64,000 nucleotides of DNA from Hoeflea sp. BAL378 (GTDB taxonomy: Bacteria; Pseudomonadota; Alphaproteobacteria; Rhizobiales; Rhizobiaceae), in the NCBI RefSeq assembly GCF_000759435.1, contig NZ_JRJG01000002.1, positions 18,627 to 82,626 of the forward strand, written 5' to 3'. Shown in pieces: positions 1-7,828 of this stretch. Under the pieces are notes generated by a model, which was not told where the DNA came from, did no database searches, and worked only from the letters and a program-made list of their open reading frames with translations. Position 1 is the stretch's first letter; every line of letters starts with the position of its first letter. A program made the position numbers and the translations under genes.

Positions 1-215
1 GTGCCGTTGCCGGTACCGCCGGCCGCCGCCGCGGCCGCAACTGCCACATTGGCAGCCGCGATCACGGTAGCGAGCGGCGTTCCCAACAAAACGATGCGAG
101 CGGCGCCCGAACCCGCCTTGAGCGTGTAGGACTCGCGGCAGAACTGTGGATCATATTCCTGCTTGAGAAGCTGGCTCTCGCGCACCGGCGCGGTATGCGA
201 ATAATAGGGAAGCAT
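1..215 (-). CDS. Head decoration protein (lambda gpD-like), C-terminus beyond window
   Basis: Only the first 71 codons are present. The start ATG at 215 has an AGGAG box 8 bases upstream. The N-terminus (MLPYYSHTAPVRESQLL) and the later Lys-Ala-Gly-Ser-Gly segment fit the head decoration family that trimerises on lambdoid capsids. The position directly after the head protease matches the lambda order C-D-E, so the major capsid gene should follow to the left. The visible end has a long Ala/Val/Gly-rich stretch. Identification rests on context plus N-terminal style, not on a complete domain. Confidence 0.72.
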   Translation of the reverse strand, partial: MLPYYSHTAPVRESQLLKQEYDPQFCRESYTLKAGSGAARIVLLGTPLATVIAAANVAVAAAAAAGGTGNG

Positions 216-280
216 GAACGTCTCTCCTTCTGTCCCGCCTCATCAATGCAAGCGGGCGATGATGGGTGGGGGACTTGGCG

Positions 281-646
281 TCAGGCGCGGTTGCGCTCGA
301 CCCTCGCGGTGATGAGCTTGGACAGGCCGCTTTCGACGGGCTGCCCGCCGCCGGGGGTGGCGAGCCCGGCGCCAGCCGCGGCGCGGGACTTGTCATAGGC
401 CGCGGGCGACGGCTCGGGTTCGGTGCTGGCCAAGGGCGCGGCGGCAAGGGCCGCCTTGACCTCGTCGACCGACATTTCGGTGGAGGAATGCAGGTGCTGG
501 GCCAGAGCTTCGCGGCCCTTGGCCTCGTCAAGCGCCATGATCGCTGCGTGGCGCTCGCGGTCCGCCTTCACGGCCTCGCGCGCCGCTGTGGCTGTGGCTG
601 CGGTGATGTCGGCAGAGTTTGCATCCGCCTTGGTCTTGTCGGTCAT
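281..646 (-). CDS. Candidate nested scaffold protein (Nu3-like internal start in the protease gene)
   Basis: An in-frame ATG (codon 233 of the protease) is preceded by a perfect AAGGAG at 656-661, nine bases upstream. Initiation there would give a 121-aa acidic, Ala-rich helical protein identical to the protease C-terminus. Lambda makes its scaffold Nu3 exactly this way from within gene C. The ribosome site and frame are seen directly; that it is used is inference by analogy. The segment just upstream is Pro/Ala/His-rich and looks like a linker, consistent with a domain border. Confidence 0.6.
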   Translation of the reverse strand: MTDKTKADANSADITAATATAAREAVKADRERHAAIMALDEAKGREALAQHLHSSTEMSVDEVKAALAAAPLASTEPEPSPAAYDKSRAAAGAGLATPGGGQPVESGLSKLITARVERNRA

Positions 647-1342
647 GGTGGGGTTCTCCTTGTGGTGACCGGTGGGTGCCGGGGCGGATGCCGTCGGCGG
701 CTTTCGGATCGCCTGTTTCAGGCTCCATCCATTGGCGCTGGCCACGGCGCGGAGCGTCTCCGGCGCATGGGCATAAGCGCGATAGTCGAAGGCGGCGACA
801 GCCGCGCCTTCGGTGTCGTTGGCGGCATCGGCAAAGCCCTGGGCGATCGCCTGTTCCGGCGTCATCCAGGTTTCGGCCTTCATGATCGCGCGGCATTCGT
901 CAGCGGTCTTGCCGGACTTGGCGGCATAGACGCGGGAATAGGCAGTCGCCAGCGCCTCGAGCTGCTCGATCGTTTTCGTGTGATCCGCAGATGTTCCTGC
1001 CCCTTCGGTGAAGGGAAGCGCAGGGTCGTGTATCATCAGGATCGACCCGGCCGACATGGTCAGGGTTGCCCCGGCCATGGCGATCAGCGAAGCTGCAGAA
1101 GCTGCGATGCCGTCGACGATGACATTGGTCGTGCCGGTGCGGCGGGCCAGCAATGCATGGATTGCTGCCGCCTCGCTCGCGTATCCGCCACCCGAATTGA
1201 TCACAACAGTAAGATCGGAGTCATCCTCGACGGATGCCAGAGCGATCAGGACCGCATCGTAGGTGAACCAACTGTCCAACCACCAGATTTCGCCGACAGC
1301 CCCGGAAAGCGTCAGCGTCTGACCGTCAAGAATGGCTGCCAT
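281..1342 (-). CDS. Phage head maturation protease, ClpP/S49-type, with C-terminal scaffold region
   Basis: The 353-aa protein has a ClpP/SppA-like fold in its first ~200 residues. The catalytic Ser is probably Ser82 in GIAASAAS, with His105 in MIHDP and an Asp after the MTPEQAIAQGFAD helix. It would process scaffold and portal proteins during prohead maturation. The C-terminal third is rich in Ala, Lys and Glu and looks like a scaffold, as in lambda gpC. I chose the ATG at 1342 because GAGG precedes it and it follows the gpW stop at 1353; the frame is open further upstream, but that would overlap gpW. A second start inside the gene is listed separately. Confidence 0.85.
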   Translation of the reverse strand: MAAILDGQTLTLSGAVGEIWWLDSWFTYDAVLIALASVEDDSDLTVVINSGGGYASEAAAIHALLARRTGTTNVIVDGIAASAASLIAMAGATLTMSAGSILMIHDPALPFTEGAGTSADHTKTIEQLEALATAYSRVYAAKSGKTADECRAIMKAETWMTPEQAIAQGFADAANDTEGAAVAAFDYRAYAHAPETLRAVASANGWSLKQAIRKPPTASAPAPTGHHKENPTMTDKTKADANSADITAATATAAREAVKADRERHAAIMALDEAKGREALAQHLHSSTEMSVDEVKAALAAAPLASTEPEPSPAAYDKSRAAAGAGLATPGGGQPVESGLSKLITARVERNRA

Positions 1343-1352
1343 GTCGATATCC

Positions 1353-1616
1353 TCAGAAGTGGAAGCTGGCAGCGCCGCGGCGCCGCTTGCCCGTTTTTGC
1401 GTCGCAGGCCGCAGCAAGGCGGCCCAGTTCGGCTTCGAGATCAGCCAGCGAAACGCTGGCGTAGCGCATCCGGCGCCGTGTCACGGGAGAGGCAATCTCG
1501 CCCTCCTCGACAGCTTCTCCGGCAAGGCGTTTCAGCTTCACCGCATAGAGCGCCTGGTACAGCGCGCACGGGTCGTCCATGTCGACGGTGGCGCCGTCGA
1601 TCTTCACCGTCGCCAT
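1353..1616 (-). CDS. Head-tail joining protein, gpW family
   Basis: This 87-aa basic protein ends in TGKRRRGAASFHF, which parallels the RRRGPAGFYV-type C-terminus of lambda gpW. It also has the family's Leu-spaced helix (LADLEAELGRL). gpW binds the portal vertex after DNA packaging and lets tail connectors attach. The start ATG has AAGGGA upstream. It begins 11 bases after the portal stop, so here W follows the portal gene, whereas in lambda W lies between terminase and portal. Confidence 0.85.
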   Translation of the reverse strand: MATVKIDGATVDMDDPCALYQALYAVKLKRLAGEAVEEGEIASPVTRRRMRYASVSLADLEAELGRLAAACDAKTGKRRRGAASFHF

Positions 1617-1627
1617 GACAGGTCCCT

Positions 1628-3232
1628 TCAGGTGTTGCCTTGGACTTCGACCGGCTGCGCCGGAGCCGGCGCATCGCGGTCATAGGGCGAGCGCATGCCG
1701 GCCTCGACATAGCGCTGGTGATCGGCGCTGCGTTCGTCGAACAGCTCGTCCGCGTCGATCCCCTTCAGTTCCGCCTCCCGCGGGATGCTCGACGTCCCGT
1801 TGGCTATCCGTTCGCTTGCGGCCTTCTCGGATTTCAGGTCGTCTGCCGTGGGCTTCTCCGGACCCTGCCATTGCGCCCAGTTGGCGGCGCTGCGGTTGGC
1901 GCGGTAATTCGCGAGCCCCCCGGGAAACGGAATCGCGCCTGTTTCGATCTTCTCGTCGAGCCACTGTTCGTAGAATGTCTGGTACATCGGCGCGGCAACA
2001 TGCTCGCGCCGGCGCATCACCACCGGCCAGATCGACGCATTCTCCATCCGCACCGACGAATATGTCGCGCTTGAATGGTCCATCGTGTAGGCGCCATAGG
2101 TGACGCCGATCGCGCGCGCCATGTCGCGGTCGAGCGACTGGGTCAGCGGCAGGTAATTGTCGCCCGGCGCCTGCGCCTGACGAAACTGCAGGTCCTCGTC
2201 GGGCCCCAGAACCGGGATGCGCGCGCCGCCCGTCAGGCTGACGCCGCCCTCGGCCGCCCGGTCGAGCGTGCTGCCGAGATAGCCCAGCACATTGTCATAG
2301 ATTGCCTTGCCCGATTCGCCACCGCTATCGGCCAGTTCCCGCAGCGATTCAATGGCTTCGGCCGCAGGCAGCTTCGAGGTCAGCACCGCTGCGAAGAACG
2401 TCTGCACGATCAGCGTCTGCAGCGTCGCCTCGCGCGCCACTTCGGTCTGGGCGTGCTGCTTGAGGATCGGCGTCAGTTGCGAGATGCCGCGCACGTCATC
2501 CGCGTCAAGCGGATCGAAGATGTGCATGACAACCGGTCGGCCGCTCGCATCAAAAGCCGGATAGCGCACCTTCGACGGAAACCCGTTGCGCTTTTCCTCG
2601 AACAGATAGGCCTCGGCGCGGCTATTTTCGTCGTGATAGACGCCCTGGAACAACCGCTGCGCATCGTTGGTGTCCTGCACCAGCCGGGGCGGCGGCACCA
2701 GCAGCATCTTCGTACCTGTGCGGATGCCGTAGCGGGCGCGCTGACCGGCGTCGAAATGCGTGAGGATCCCGGTCGTCTCGCCGAATGCGATGTGCCACCG
2801 GAGCGAAATCGCCACCAGTTGCGGGATCGTGAACTTGCCGCGATGATCGCATTCACGCGGGTTCCAGGAGTCCCTCTTCCATTCGGCCTTGACCAGTTTG
2901 GACCATGCGACGGCTCGTTCCTTGCTCCATCCAAGCCGGTCATAGTCCGGGGTCGGCTTGAGGATCAGCTCGGAGCCCACAGTGTCGGCAATCACCTGGT
3001 CGACCGCGCCCTTGAGGCGGCCGGAGTTGTGAATGAAGTCGAGCGCCAGGGCCGCCGCGCGGCGCCAGGAGCGGCGGATCTCGTCGCGGCTTTCCGGTAC
3101 AGGCGTCAGCCGGGCCGCAAGCACGCCCGACGGGCTGTCGCGCAGCATGCGCATCATCGGCCGGGCCACGGGGCCGGCGACGGCGTCGCGCGACTGCACT
3201 GAGCCTGCACGTGCAATCCTCGGAACCCGCAT
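1628..3232 (-). CDS. Phage portal protein, lambda gpB family
   Basis: The 534-aa length is nearly the same as lambda gpB (533). Recognisable family segments include HIFDPLDADDVRGIS, followed by the helical wing and MDHSSATYSSVRM near the clip region. The portal forms the dodecameric ring through which DNA enters the prohead. The ATG at 3232 overlaps the terminase stop (TAATG); an ATG at 3250 would add six residues and is possible. The last ~40 residues are Pro/Asp-rich and probably disordered. Confidence 0.9.
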   Translation of the reverse strand: MRVPRIARAGSVQSRDAVAGPVARPMMRMLRDSPSGVLAARLTPVPESRDEIRRSWRRAAALALDFIHNSGRLKGAVDQVIADTVGSELILKPTPDYDRLGWSKERAVAWSKLVKAEWKRDSWNPRECDHRGKFTIPQLVAISLRWHIAFGETTGILTHFDAGQRARYGIRTGTKMLLVPPPRLVQDTNDAQRLFQGVYHDENSRAEAYLFEEKRNGFPSKVRYPAFDASGRPVVMHIFDPLDADDVRGISQLTPILKQHAQTEVAREATLQTLIVQTFFAAVLTSKLPAAEAIESLRELADSGGESGKAIYDNVLGYLGSTLDRAAEGGVSLTGGARIPVLGPDEDLQFRQAQAPGDNYLPLTQSLDRDMARAIGVTYGAYTMDHSSATYSSVRMENASIWPVVMRRREHVAAPMYQTFYEQWLDEKIETGAIPFPGGLANYRANRSAANWAQWQGPEKPTADDLKSEKAASERIANGTSSIPREAELKGIDADELFDERSADHQRYVEAGMRSPYDRDAPAPAQPVEVQGNT

Positions 3233-5241
3233 TACTTTCGCCTTTTCCATTTGGCCAGCACGTCGTCCGCCGGCGTTGTCTTCGAAGCCGCGCCCCGCGC
3301 AGGACCGGCGCTCGAGGCGTCCGGCTCGGCCCGTGAAGCGATCTGTTGCGACACCGGCGTGAACAGCGTCTGGGCTGCGGCTGGCGTCAGTTGCGCCCGC
3401 AGCGCCGCCCAGCCCGCGGGCGTCAGGCGCGAAAGGCCGAGATGCTCTGCCATGGCCATGGCGTAGATCCGCGCGTCGAGAAAGTGGTTGTCGCGCCGGA
3501 TCTTCTTCCACTCCTCGACCAGGCGTCCGCGCACCATCTTCTGGTCGAAATATTCCGCCGTGATCTGGCGGAAGAATTCTTCGTTCCGCGCCTCGTTGAA
3601 GTGGCAGTAGCCTGCCGGGTCGGCCACTTCGCCCGAACGAAGCCCGAGCCGGTGCAGGTTTCCGTAGAACTCACCCTTGAGCGACCATGTCCCGACCGGC
3701 CACAGCATGGTCGATCCGACACGCTTGCGCTTGCCGCCCTTGCGCACCGATGTCTTTTTCGGCAGCCCGATGGCGGCGACACCGCGGCCGTGCTTGCCTG
3801 CGATCGCGTAGGTGTCTGGCCGCTCCCGGCACCATTCCAGCACCTGTGTGGTCCGGTTGCCGTCGCCTGCGTCCACCGCCATGGCGCCGGCCCTGCGCGT
3901 GTGCCCGTAGGCGTCCTGCCAATCGGTTTGGTAAAGCCGGTCAAGCTTCACCCACGCTCCGGCGTTCTTGTCGTCGGTTTCCCCTTCGAGAAACTCCGCA
4001 TGCACCGACCAGCTTTGCCTGTCGGAGCCGAAGGCAGCAAACTCGACATAGATGCCGCTGTGCTGCACGTCGGCGCCGGCGACGAAGATCAGTCCGTCGG
4101 CCGGGATCACGCCGTCCGGATAATCCTCGCGGCGCTCCATCAGCCGCTGCCAGTCCGGCGCATTTCCCCGCAACTGGTAGGGCAGCGCCAGCACCAGGTT
4201 GTGATAGTCTTTGGCCCCCGCCTCGCCGCGTTTCTCGGCCTTGAGCTTGTCCTCGGCGATATCCCCCAGGCTCATCAACAGGCTCATGAAGGCGTCGACG
4301 TGAAAGCCGGGGTGCCTGTCGGGGCCGGTCTGGGTCGGCCGGTAAGCGCCCTCGCGGACAATCGAGACCCGTTCCGCTTCCGAAATCCAGTGCCCGCAGG
4401 ACGGACAGACCATCACGCTCTTGTGCGGCTGCACCCGGTCGACATGGAAATGATCGTCGGACTGGACGAAGTGCTCCTTGCACTCGACGCATTCCACATA
4501 CCAGAACCTCTGGTCGGACCGCTTGAACGACCGGTCAATGCGGCAATGGCCCGGATCGTCGCCGAGCGCATCGCCAGAATCGAGCTCGGGCGTCGACAGC
4601 TCGAAGATCTTGTAGCTCCGCTGCCTGCGGAACGCTGTGAAGCGGCCGAAGAACAGCGTCTCTGGATCCGCGCCATTTGGCAGTTCGCCCCACTTCGAGA
4701 CCTCGTCCTTGACCCCGAACCTGCAGGTTTTCATGGACAGGTCCATGACTGTGTTCGCATTGGCGAGCGAGATGTACCCGCCCGGAAACCGTTTCTCGTA
4801 GGTCGTCGAGTTGCGCCCCGACCGGCTGGTCACCGGCAGGATGATTTTCTTGTCCGTCTCGACCTGCCATGCGTCGATCAGCGGCTGCAGTTTCTGCCCG
4901 TTGATGTCCTGCAGCGCGTCGATCCCGGGCACCCCGTACAGGATGTTGTCCGGGCAGACCTCGGCGATGTAGAGGCACCACGAAAGTGCCAGGATCGACA
5001 CGCCCGTCTGTTGCGCCTTGCGCACGGTGACCAGGTTGGCAGAGTGCTCCTGGCTGAGGCATTCGGCGATCTCGACCAGATACGGCGCGTCCCTGGGCGA
5101 CCAGAGTTCGCCTTTTCGTGGCCCATCGACCAGCACCACGTTCTCCGACAACCATTCGACGAAGGGCGTCGGCGGATGCGGCCGGATTGCTTCGGCCAGC
5201 CGCGACGCTACCAGCTTGAGCGCCCCAGGATGAACCGTCAC
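3232..5241 (-). CDS. Terminase large subunit, lambda gpA family
   Basis: At 669 aa it matches the size of GpA-type terminases. The N-terminal ATPase begins with the adenine-binding and Walker-like region (VRKAQQTGVSILAL). A zinc-finger-like CxxC pair lies at CVECKEHF...CPSCGHW. The C-terminal nuclease has the AGADVQHSGIYVEFAAF metal-site strand. The enzyme packages DNA into the prohead and cuts cos sites. It overlaps the small subunit by ATGA upstream and the portal by one base downstream. Confidence 0.93.
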   Translation of the reverse strand: MTVHPGALKLVASRLAEAIRPHPPTPFVEWLSENVVLVDGPRKGELWSPRDAPYLVEIAECLSQEHSANLVTVRKAQQTGVSILALSWCLYIAEVCPDNILYGVPGIDALQDINGQKLQPLIDAWQVETDKKIILPVTSRSGRNSTTYEKRFPGGYISLANANTVMDLSMKTCRFGVKDEVSKWGELPNGADPETLFFGRFTAFRRQRSYKIFELSTPELDSGDALGDDPGHCRIDRSFKRSDQRFWYVECVECKEHFVQSDDHFHVDRVQPHKSVMVCPSCGHWISEAERVSIVREGAYRPTQTGPDRHPGFHVDAFMSLLMSLGDIAEDKLKAEKRGEAGAKDYHNLVLALPYQLRGNAPDWQRLMERREDYPDGVIPADGLIFVAGADVQHSGIYVEFAAFGSDRQSWSVHAEFLEGETDDKNAGAWVKLDRLYQTDWQDAYGHTRRAGAMAVDAGDGNRTTQVLEWCRERPDTYAIAGKHGRGVAAIGLPKKTSVRKGGKRKRVGSTMLWPVGTWSLKGEFYGNLHRLGLRSGEVADPAGYCHFNEARNEEFFRQITAEYFDQKMVRGRLVEEWKKIRRDNHFLDARIYAMAMAEHLGLSRLTPAGWAALRAQLTPAAAQTLFTPVSQQIASRAEPDASSAGPARGAASKTTPADDVLAKWKRRK

Positions 5242-5846
5242 TGCCCCGCCTCTTCGTCCTCGATCACGTCCTTCTCGGGCGCGGCAACGGCAATCTCGGC
5301 GTACCTTTTTGAGACCGCCAGATTGATCTGGTGAGCCACATCCCTCAGCGCGACCCGCAAGCCGTGAACGCCTTCCTTGGCAAACGGCCCCGCCAGGTCG
5401 TCGGCGTAATTTGGCAGCCTGGCGATAATCGCTTGGGTTTCGCGGCCCAGTATGTCCATCGCCTGCGCTTGCTGATCCGCGCTGATCAGCCGTCCGCAGG
5501 CTTCGTCATGCTCGAGTTTCAGGCGGCTGTAGCGCAGCCATTCGTTGCGCCGGCGAGCCTCTTCGAAGCTGTCGGTTTCCGTCACGATGGACGGCGCTTC
5601 GTCACGCCTTGGCTTTTCCTCGGGCGGGACCGGCCTCGACGCCAGCACCTTGGCCGGGTTCTGGTACTTGTCGCGGTAGTGATCGATATGCCCTACCGAC
5701 ACCCGGGCGATCCGCCCTCGCCCGTCGCGCTCGACCGGGATCTCGTGCTTCTCGACCAGCTCGCGCACGGTCTTCGAAATTGCCTGCCGCGAAATCCCGT
5801 CACGCTCGGCAATCTCCGACAGCGTCATCATCACTGTCTCGACCAT
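5238..5846 (-). CDS. Terminase small subunit (DNA-binding, Nu1-like)
   Basis: The predicted 202-aa protein begins with a winged helix-turn-helix (TLSEIAERDGISRQAISKTV, residues ~7-26), as expected for cos recognition. A helical C-terminal half would contact the large subunit. The frame is open further upstream to a non-ATG start at 5903; I prefer the ATG at 5846. Paired GTTGTCAG repeats lie directly upstream and are plausible binding sites. Sequence similarity to Nu1 itself is not obvious, so the assignment rests on the HTH, the size and the 4-base overlap with gpA. Confidence 0.75.
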   Translation of the reverse strand: MVETVMMTLSEIAERDGISRQAISKTVRELVEKHEIPVERDGRGRIARVSVGHIDHYRDKYQNPAKVLASRPVPPEEKPRRDEAPSIVTETDSFEEARRRNEWLRYSRLKLEHDEACGRLISADQQAQAMDILGRETQAIIARLPNYADDLAGPFAKEGVHGLRVALRDVAHQINLAVSKRYAEIAVAAPEKDVIEDEEAGQ

Positions 5847-5895
5847 GACCACGCGCTCTTTCCTGATTCTATCCCTTGATCCCGGCAATCCGGCG

Positions 5896-5975
5896 ACTGA
5901 CAACCTGACAACGCCCCATCAGCACCACTGACAACCTGACAACCCAACCAAAACCTTTGCAAAACTGGCAGTTTT
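5896..5975. repeat. Direct repeats and short palindrome upstream of terminase: candidate cosB/cos region
   Basis: The 17-mer ACTGACAACCTGACAAC occurs perfectly at 5896-5912 and 5927-5943. Each copy itself holds two TGACAAC units. A 15-base dyad AAAACTG-G-CAGTTTT follows at 5961-5975, then a GC-rich tract to about 6055 (CCCGCCCCGCGGGGG and GGGGCGGTTGCCGCGGGG). In lambda the cos site with its gpNu1-binding repeats occupies exactly this place, upstream of the small terminase gene. The repeats are seen; cos function is inferred. Confidence 0.5.
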
Positions 5976-6082
5976 TCGGGGTCGTCCCGCCCCGCGGGGG
6001 TTGGATCGGGGATACGGTCCCTTTTTTTCCGGGGCGGTTGCCGCGGGGTTTGAGGCTTGTGTCGCACACTCATCGGGCGCGA

Positions 6083-6631
6083 TTAGCGCGCCGCGCGGTC
6101 GAGCAGGCGGCCCACTTCGTGGATCAGACGCTCTGCGATGTCGCGATCCATGATGGATTGCGCCAGCCTCTGGAATTCTCCGTGCCGATCGGCACCCATG
6201 GCGTGAGCCGGGTTGGCTGCATAGAGTTCGCGGATCGGCGTGCGGCTCTTGCCCTCGCGGATCAGCACCGCGCGGCCGCCGGAATACTTCGATGCAGCGA
6301 TGAACGCCCCCGCATAAGACCCGCGCCCCCGCACGCTCACGCCCTTCCGCGTCTGTCGCGGCCCGAGCTGCGCCAGCGATACCCAGCGAGATCGAAGCTT
6401 GATCTCCACATTCTGGGCTGTCAGCATCATCTGGGTGGCATCGCGGGTGAAGCGATAGGGCAGACCCGAATACTTGGCCGCCAGACGCGCCACCTGGGTG
6501 CGCGCCTTCTTGCCCACATGGTTGGTGGCCGAGCGAAACGCTTTCGCCTTGATGTCAGCCGGCAGCCGATGCATCGCCGCGCCGAGCGCGCGAAAGTCGC
6601 TGGCATCGATCTTCACACCTGCCGTGCTCAC
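6083..6631 (-). CDS. Minor tail protein Z-like phage protein
   Basis: The 182-aa protein carries the pattern of lambda Z-type tail completion proteins: an N-terminal GVKIDASDFRALGAAMHRLP helix, a basic middle (FRSATNHVGKKARTQVARLAAKYSG), then a SRTPIRELYAANPAHAM loop. I chose the GTG at 6631 because GGAG lies 8 bases upstream; a TTG at 6649 is the only longer option. It stands alone between a terminator and the cos-like region, away from the tail genes, which is odd. The function call is by sequence style, so moderate. Confidence 0.55.
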   Translation of the reverse strand: MSTAGVKIDASDFRALGAAMHRLPADIKAKAFRSATNHVGKKARTQVARLAAKYSGLPYRFTRDATQMMLTAQNVEIKLRSRWVSLAQLGPRQTRKGVSVRGRGSYAGAFIAASKYSGGRAVLIREGKSRTPIRELYAANPAHAMGADRHGEFQRLAQSIMDRDIAERLIHEVGRLLDRAAR

Positions 6632-6647
6632 GCCGCGATCTCCAATC

Positions 6648-6685
6648 AAAAAACCCGCCAGCCGGCGTGGAGGCCGGGGCGGGTT
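6648..6685 (-). terminator. Intrinsic terminator between replication and packaging genes
   Basis: Stem arms AACCCGCC (6652-6659) and GGCGGGTT (6678-6685) pair perfectly. The inner CCGG/CCGG extends the hairpin, and on the minus strand a run of six T follows (6653-6648). The tail-like gene's GGAG box starts only a few bases beyond the T run, so late genes here must be transcribed through this site or lack a promoter of their own. Confidence 0.8.
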
Positions 6686-6737
6686 GAACTTTTCCTTTTC
6701 AGGGTGAGAAGAGCTTTGTCAACTTTCCGTCGCATTG

Positions 6738-7550
6738 TCAAGATTTGAGCCTCAAGGCCATTTTTACCGAGGTTGGCGCGGCGAGCCCCGCCACCGCCTC
6801 CCACGGCGCCACAGTGGGCACTTCGGCGGTCAGCGCATGACCGGTCAGCCGCCCGGCCACTTCGGCCGCCACATGGCGCACAGCCAGCGCCCAGACCGAT
6901 CGGCGGAAGCGCTCCTCGGCAAGCCCCCCCACCTCATCGGACAGAACGAACTTCCGATAGGCCCCGGCCCTTGGCCGCCGGCTGCGATAATTGAACCCGT
7001 CGACCTCGCAGTCGAAGGCCACGCCCGATGAAGGATCGGTGCGCTGCTGCCTCATGAACCAGGCAGGCTGCCCACCGCGCATCACCATGGTGCGCCCGGG
7101 CTCCTGCCCGCGCCAGTCGGGCTTGCGGCCCAGCACCGCGCGGGCGATCACCATGGTGCGGATCTCGCGGCCGGTAAGGGCCGCCAGCCGCAGCACACGC
7201 CGGCGCACGGCATCCGCCACCAGCCCGTCCTCATCCGCCCAGTCGCAGAAAGGCGACCAGTCCGGCCCGATCTCCACCGAGAGCCCGACCAGCCCGTCCA
7301 CGGCGCGGCCGATCGTGAGCGCGTCCGGGTGCACATCGCCCTCGTCGAGATGGACCGCCACCACGCCATGGGCGTTGAGAGGCGCGTCGATCACCGTGCC
7401 GAGAATGCCGAAATCATAGACCATGCCCCAAGACGATGCGGCAGATGCCGTGTCACAGCCGGATACTGTCCGCTCCGCCTTGGGCAGTTCCTGCCTATAG
7501 GCCCATTCGAGACACTCGATTATGCCCGTCTGCTTTGTGGCCTCTGTCAT
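6738..7550 (-). CDS. Phage protein of unknown function
   Basis: I do not recognise a family in this 270-aa protein. The ATG at 7550 has AGGA 8 bases upstream; the frame stays open to 7706 but runs through repeat-rich DNA. Visible features are an aromatic/acidic N-terminus, a conserved-looking HLDEGDVHPDALTIGRAVDG segment, and a basic region (GFNYRSRRPRAGAYRKF). It lies directly downstream of the candidate origin and ends at the terminator, as the last gene of the replication unit. A replication accessory role is a guess from position only. Confidence 0.6.
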   Translation of the reverse strand: MTEATKQTGIIECLEWAYRQELPKAERTVSGCDTASAASSWGMVYDFGILGTVIDAPLNAHGVVAVHLDEGDVHPDALTIGRAVDGLVGLSVEIGPDWSPFCDWADEDGLVADAVRRRVLRLAALTGREIRTMVIARAVLGRKPDWRGQEPGRTMVMRGGQPAWFMRQQRTDPSSGVAFDCEVDGFNYRSRRPRAGAYRKFVLSDEVGGLAEERFRRSVWALAVRHVAAEVAGRLTGHALTAEVPTVAPWEAVAGLAAPTSVKMALRLKS

Positions 7551-7573
7551 GCGCGTTTTCCTGTTTTGAGCGT

Positions 7574-7819
7574 TGCACCAGTTTTCACCAGTTTGCGATA
7601 GTTTAAGCGATAGTTTTTCTATATATATTTCAATGCTTTGCACCACTTGCACCAGTTTTTGACGCCTATACGCATATGGTATTTTCTTCCCGCCGTTTTC
7701 TCCCATGCGTATAGGGGCGGCAAAACTGGTGCAGACTGGTGCAACCCATTGATTTCATTCCCCCAAACCCCCTTGGACAAGTATCGCGAACTGGTGCGCA
7801 ACTGGTGCAAACTGGTGCA
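7574..7819. repeat. Iteron-like AACTGGTGCA array around an AT-rich block and 11-bp inverted repeat: candidate replication origin
   Basis: Copies of TGCACCAGTT (left orientation) lie at 7574-7583 and 7648-7657, with partial copies at 7585 and 7639. Copies of AACTGGTGCA (right orientation) lie at 7724, 7789 (last base changed), 7800 and 7810, plus ACTGGTGCA at 7735. Between the arms are an AT-rich tract (about 7599-7640) and a perfect 11-base inverted repeat CCTATACGCAT/ATGCGTATAGG (7665-7675, 7705-7715). The array is next to the helicase gene. Iterons plus an AT-rich unwinding element suggest an origin; a regulatory role is the alternative. Confidence 0.6.
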
Positions 7820-7828
7820 GATTTCACG

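Noticed and set aside
3346..5334. Rightward open frame opposite the large terminase
   Set aside because: Antisense shadow without domains; the terminase on the other strand has recognisable motifs and coupled neighbours.
5869..6073. Two short leftward ORFs upstream of the small terminase gene
   Set aside because: They only translate the repeated GTTGTCAG units and the GC-rich tract; no ribosome site or stable protein pattern.
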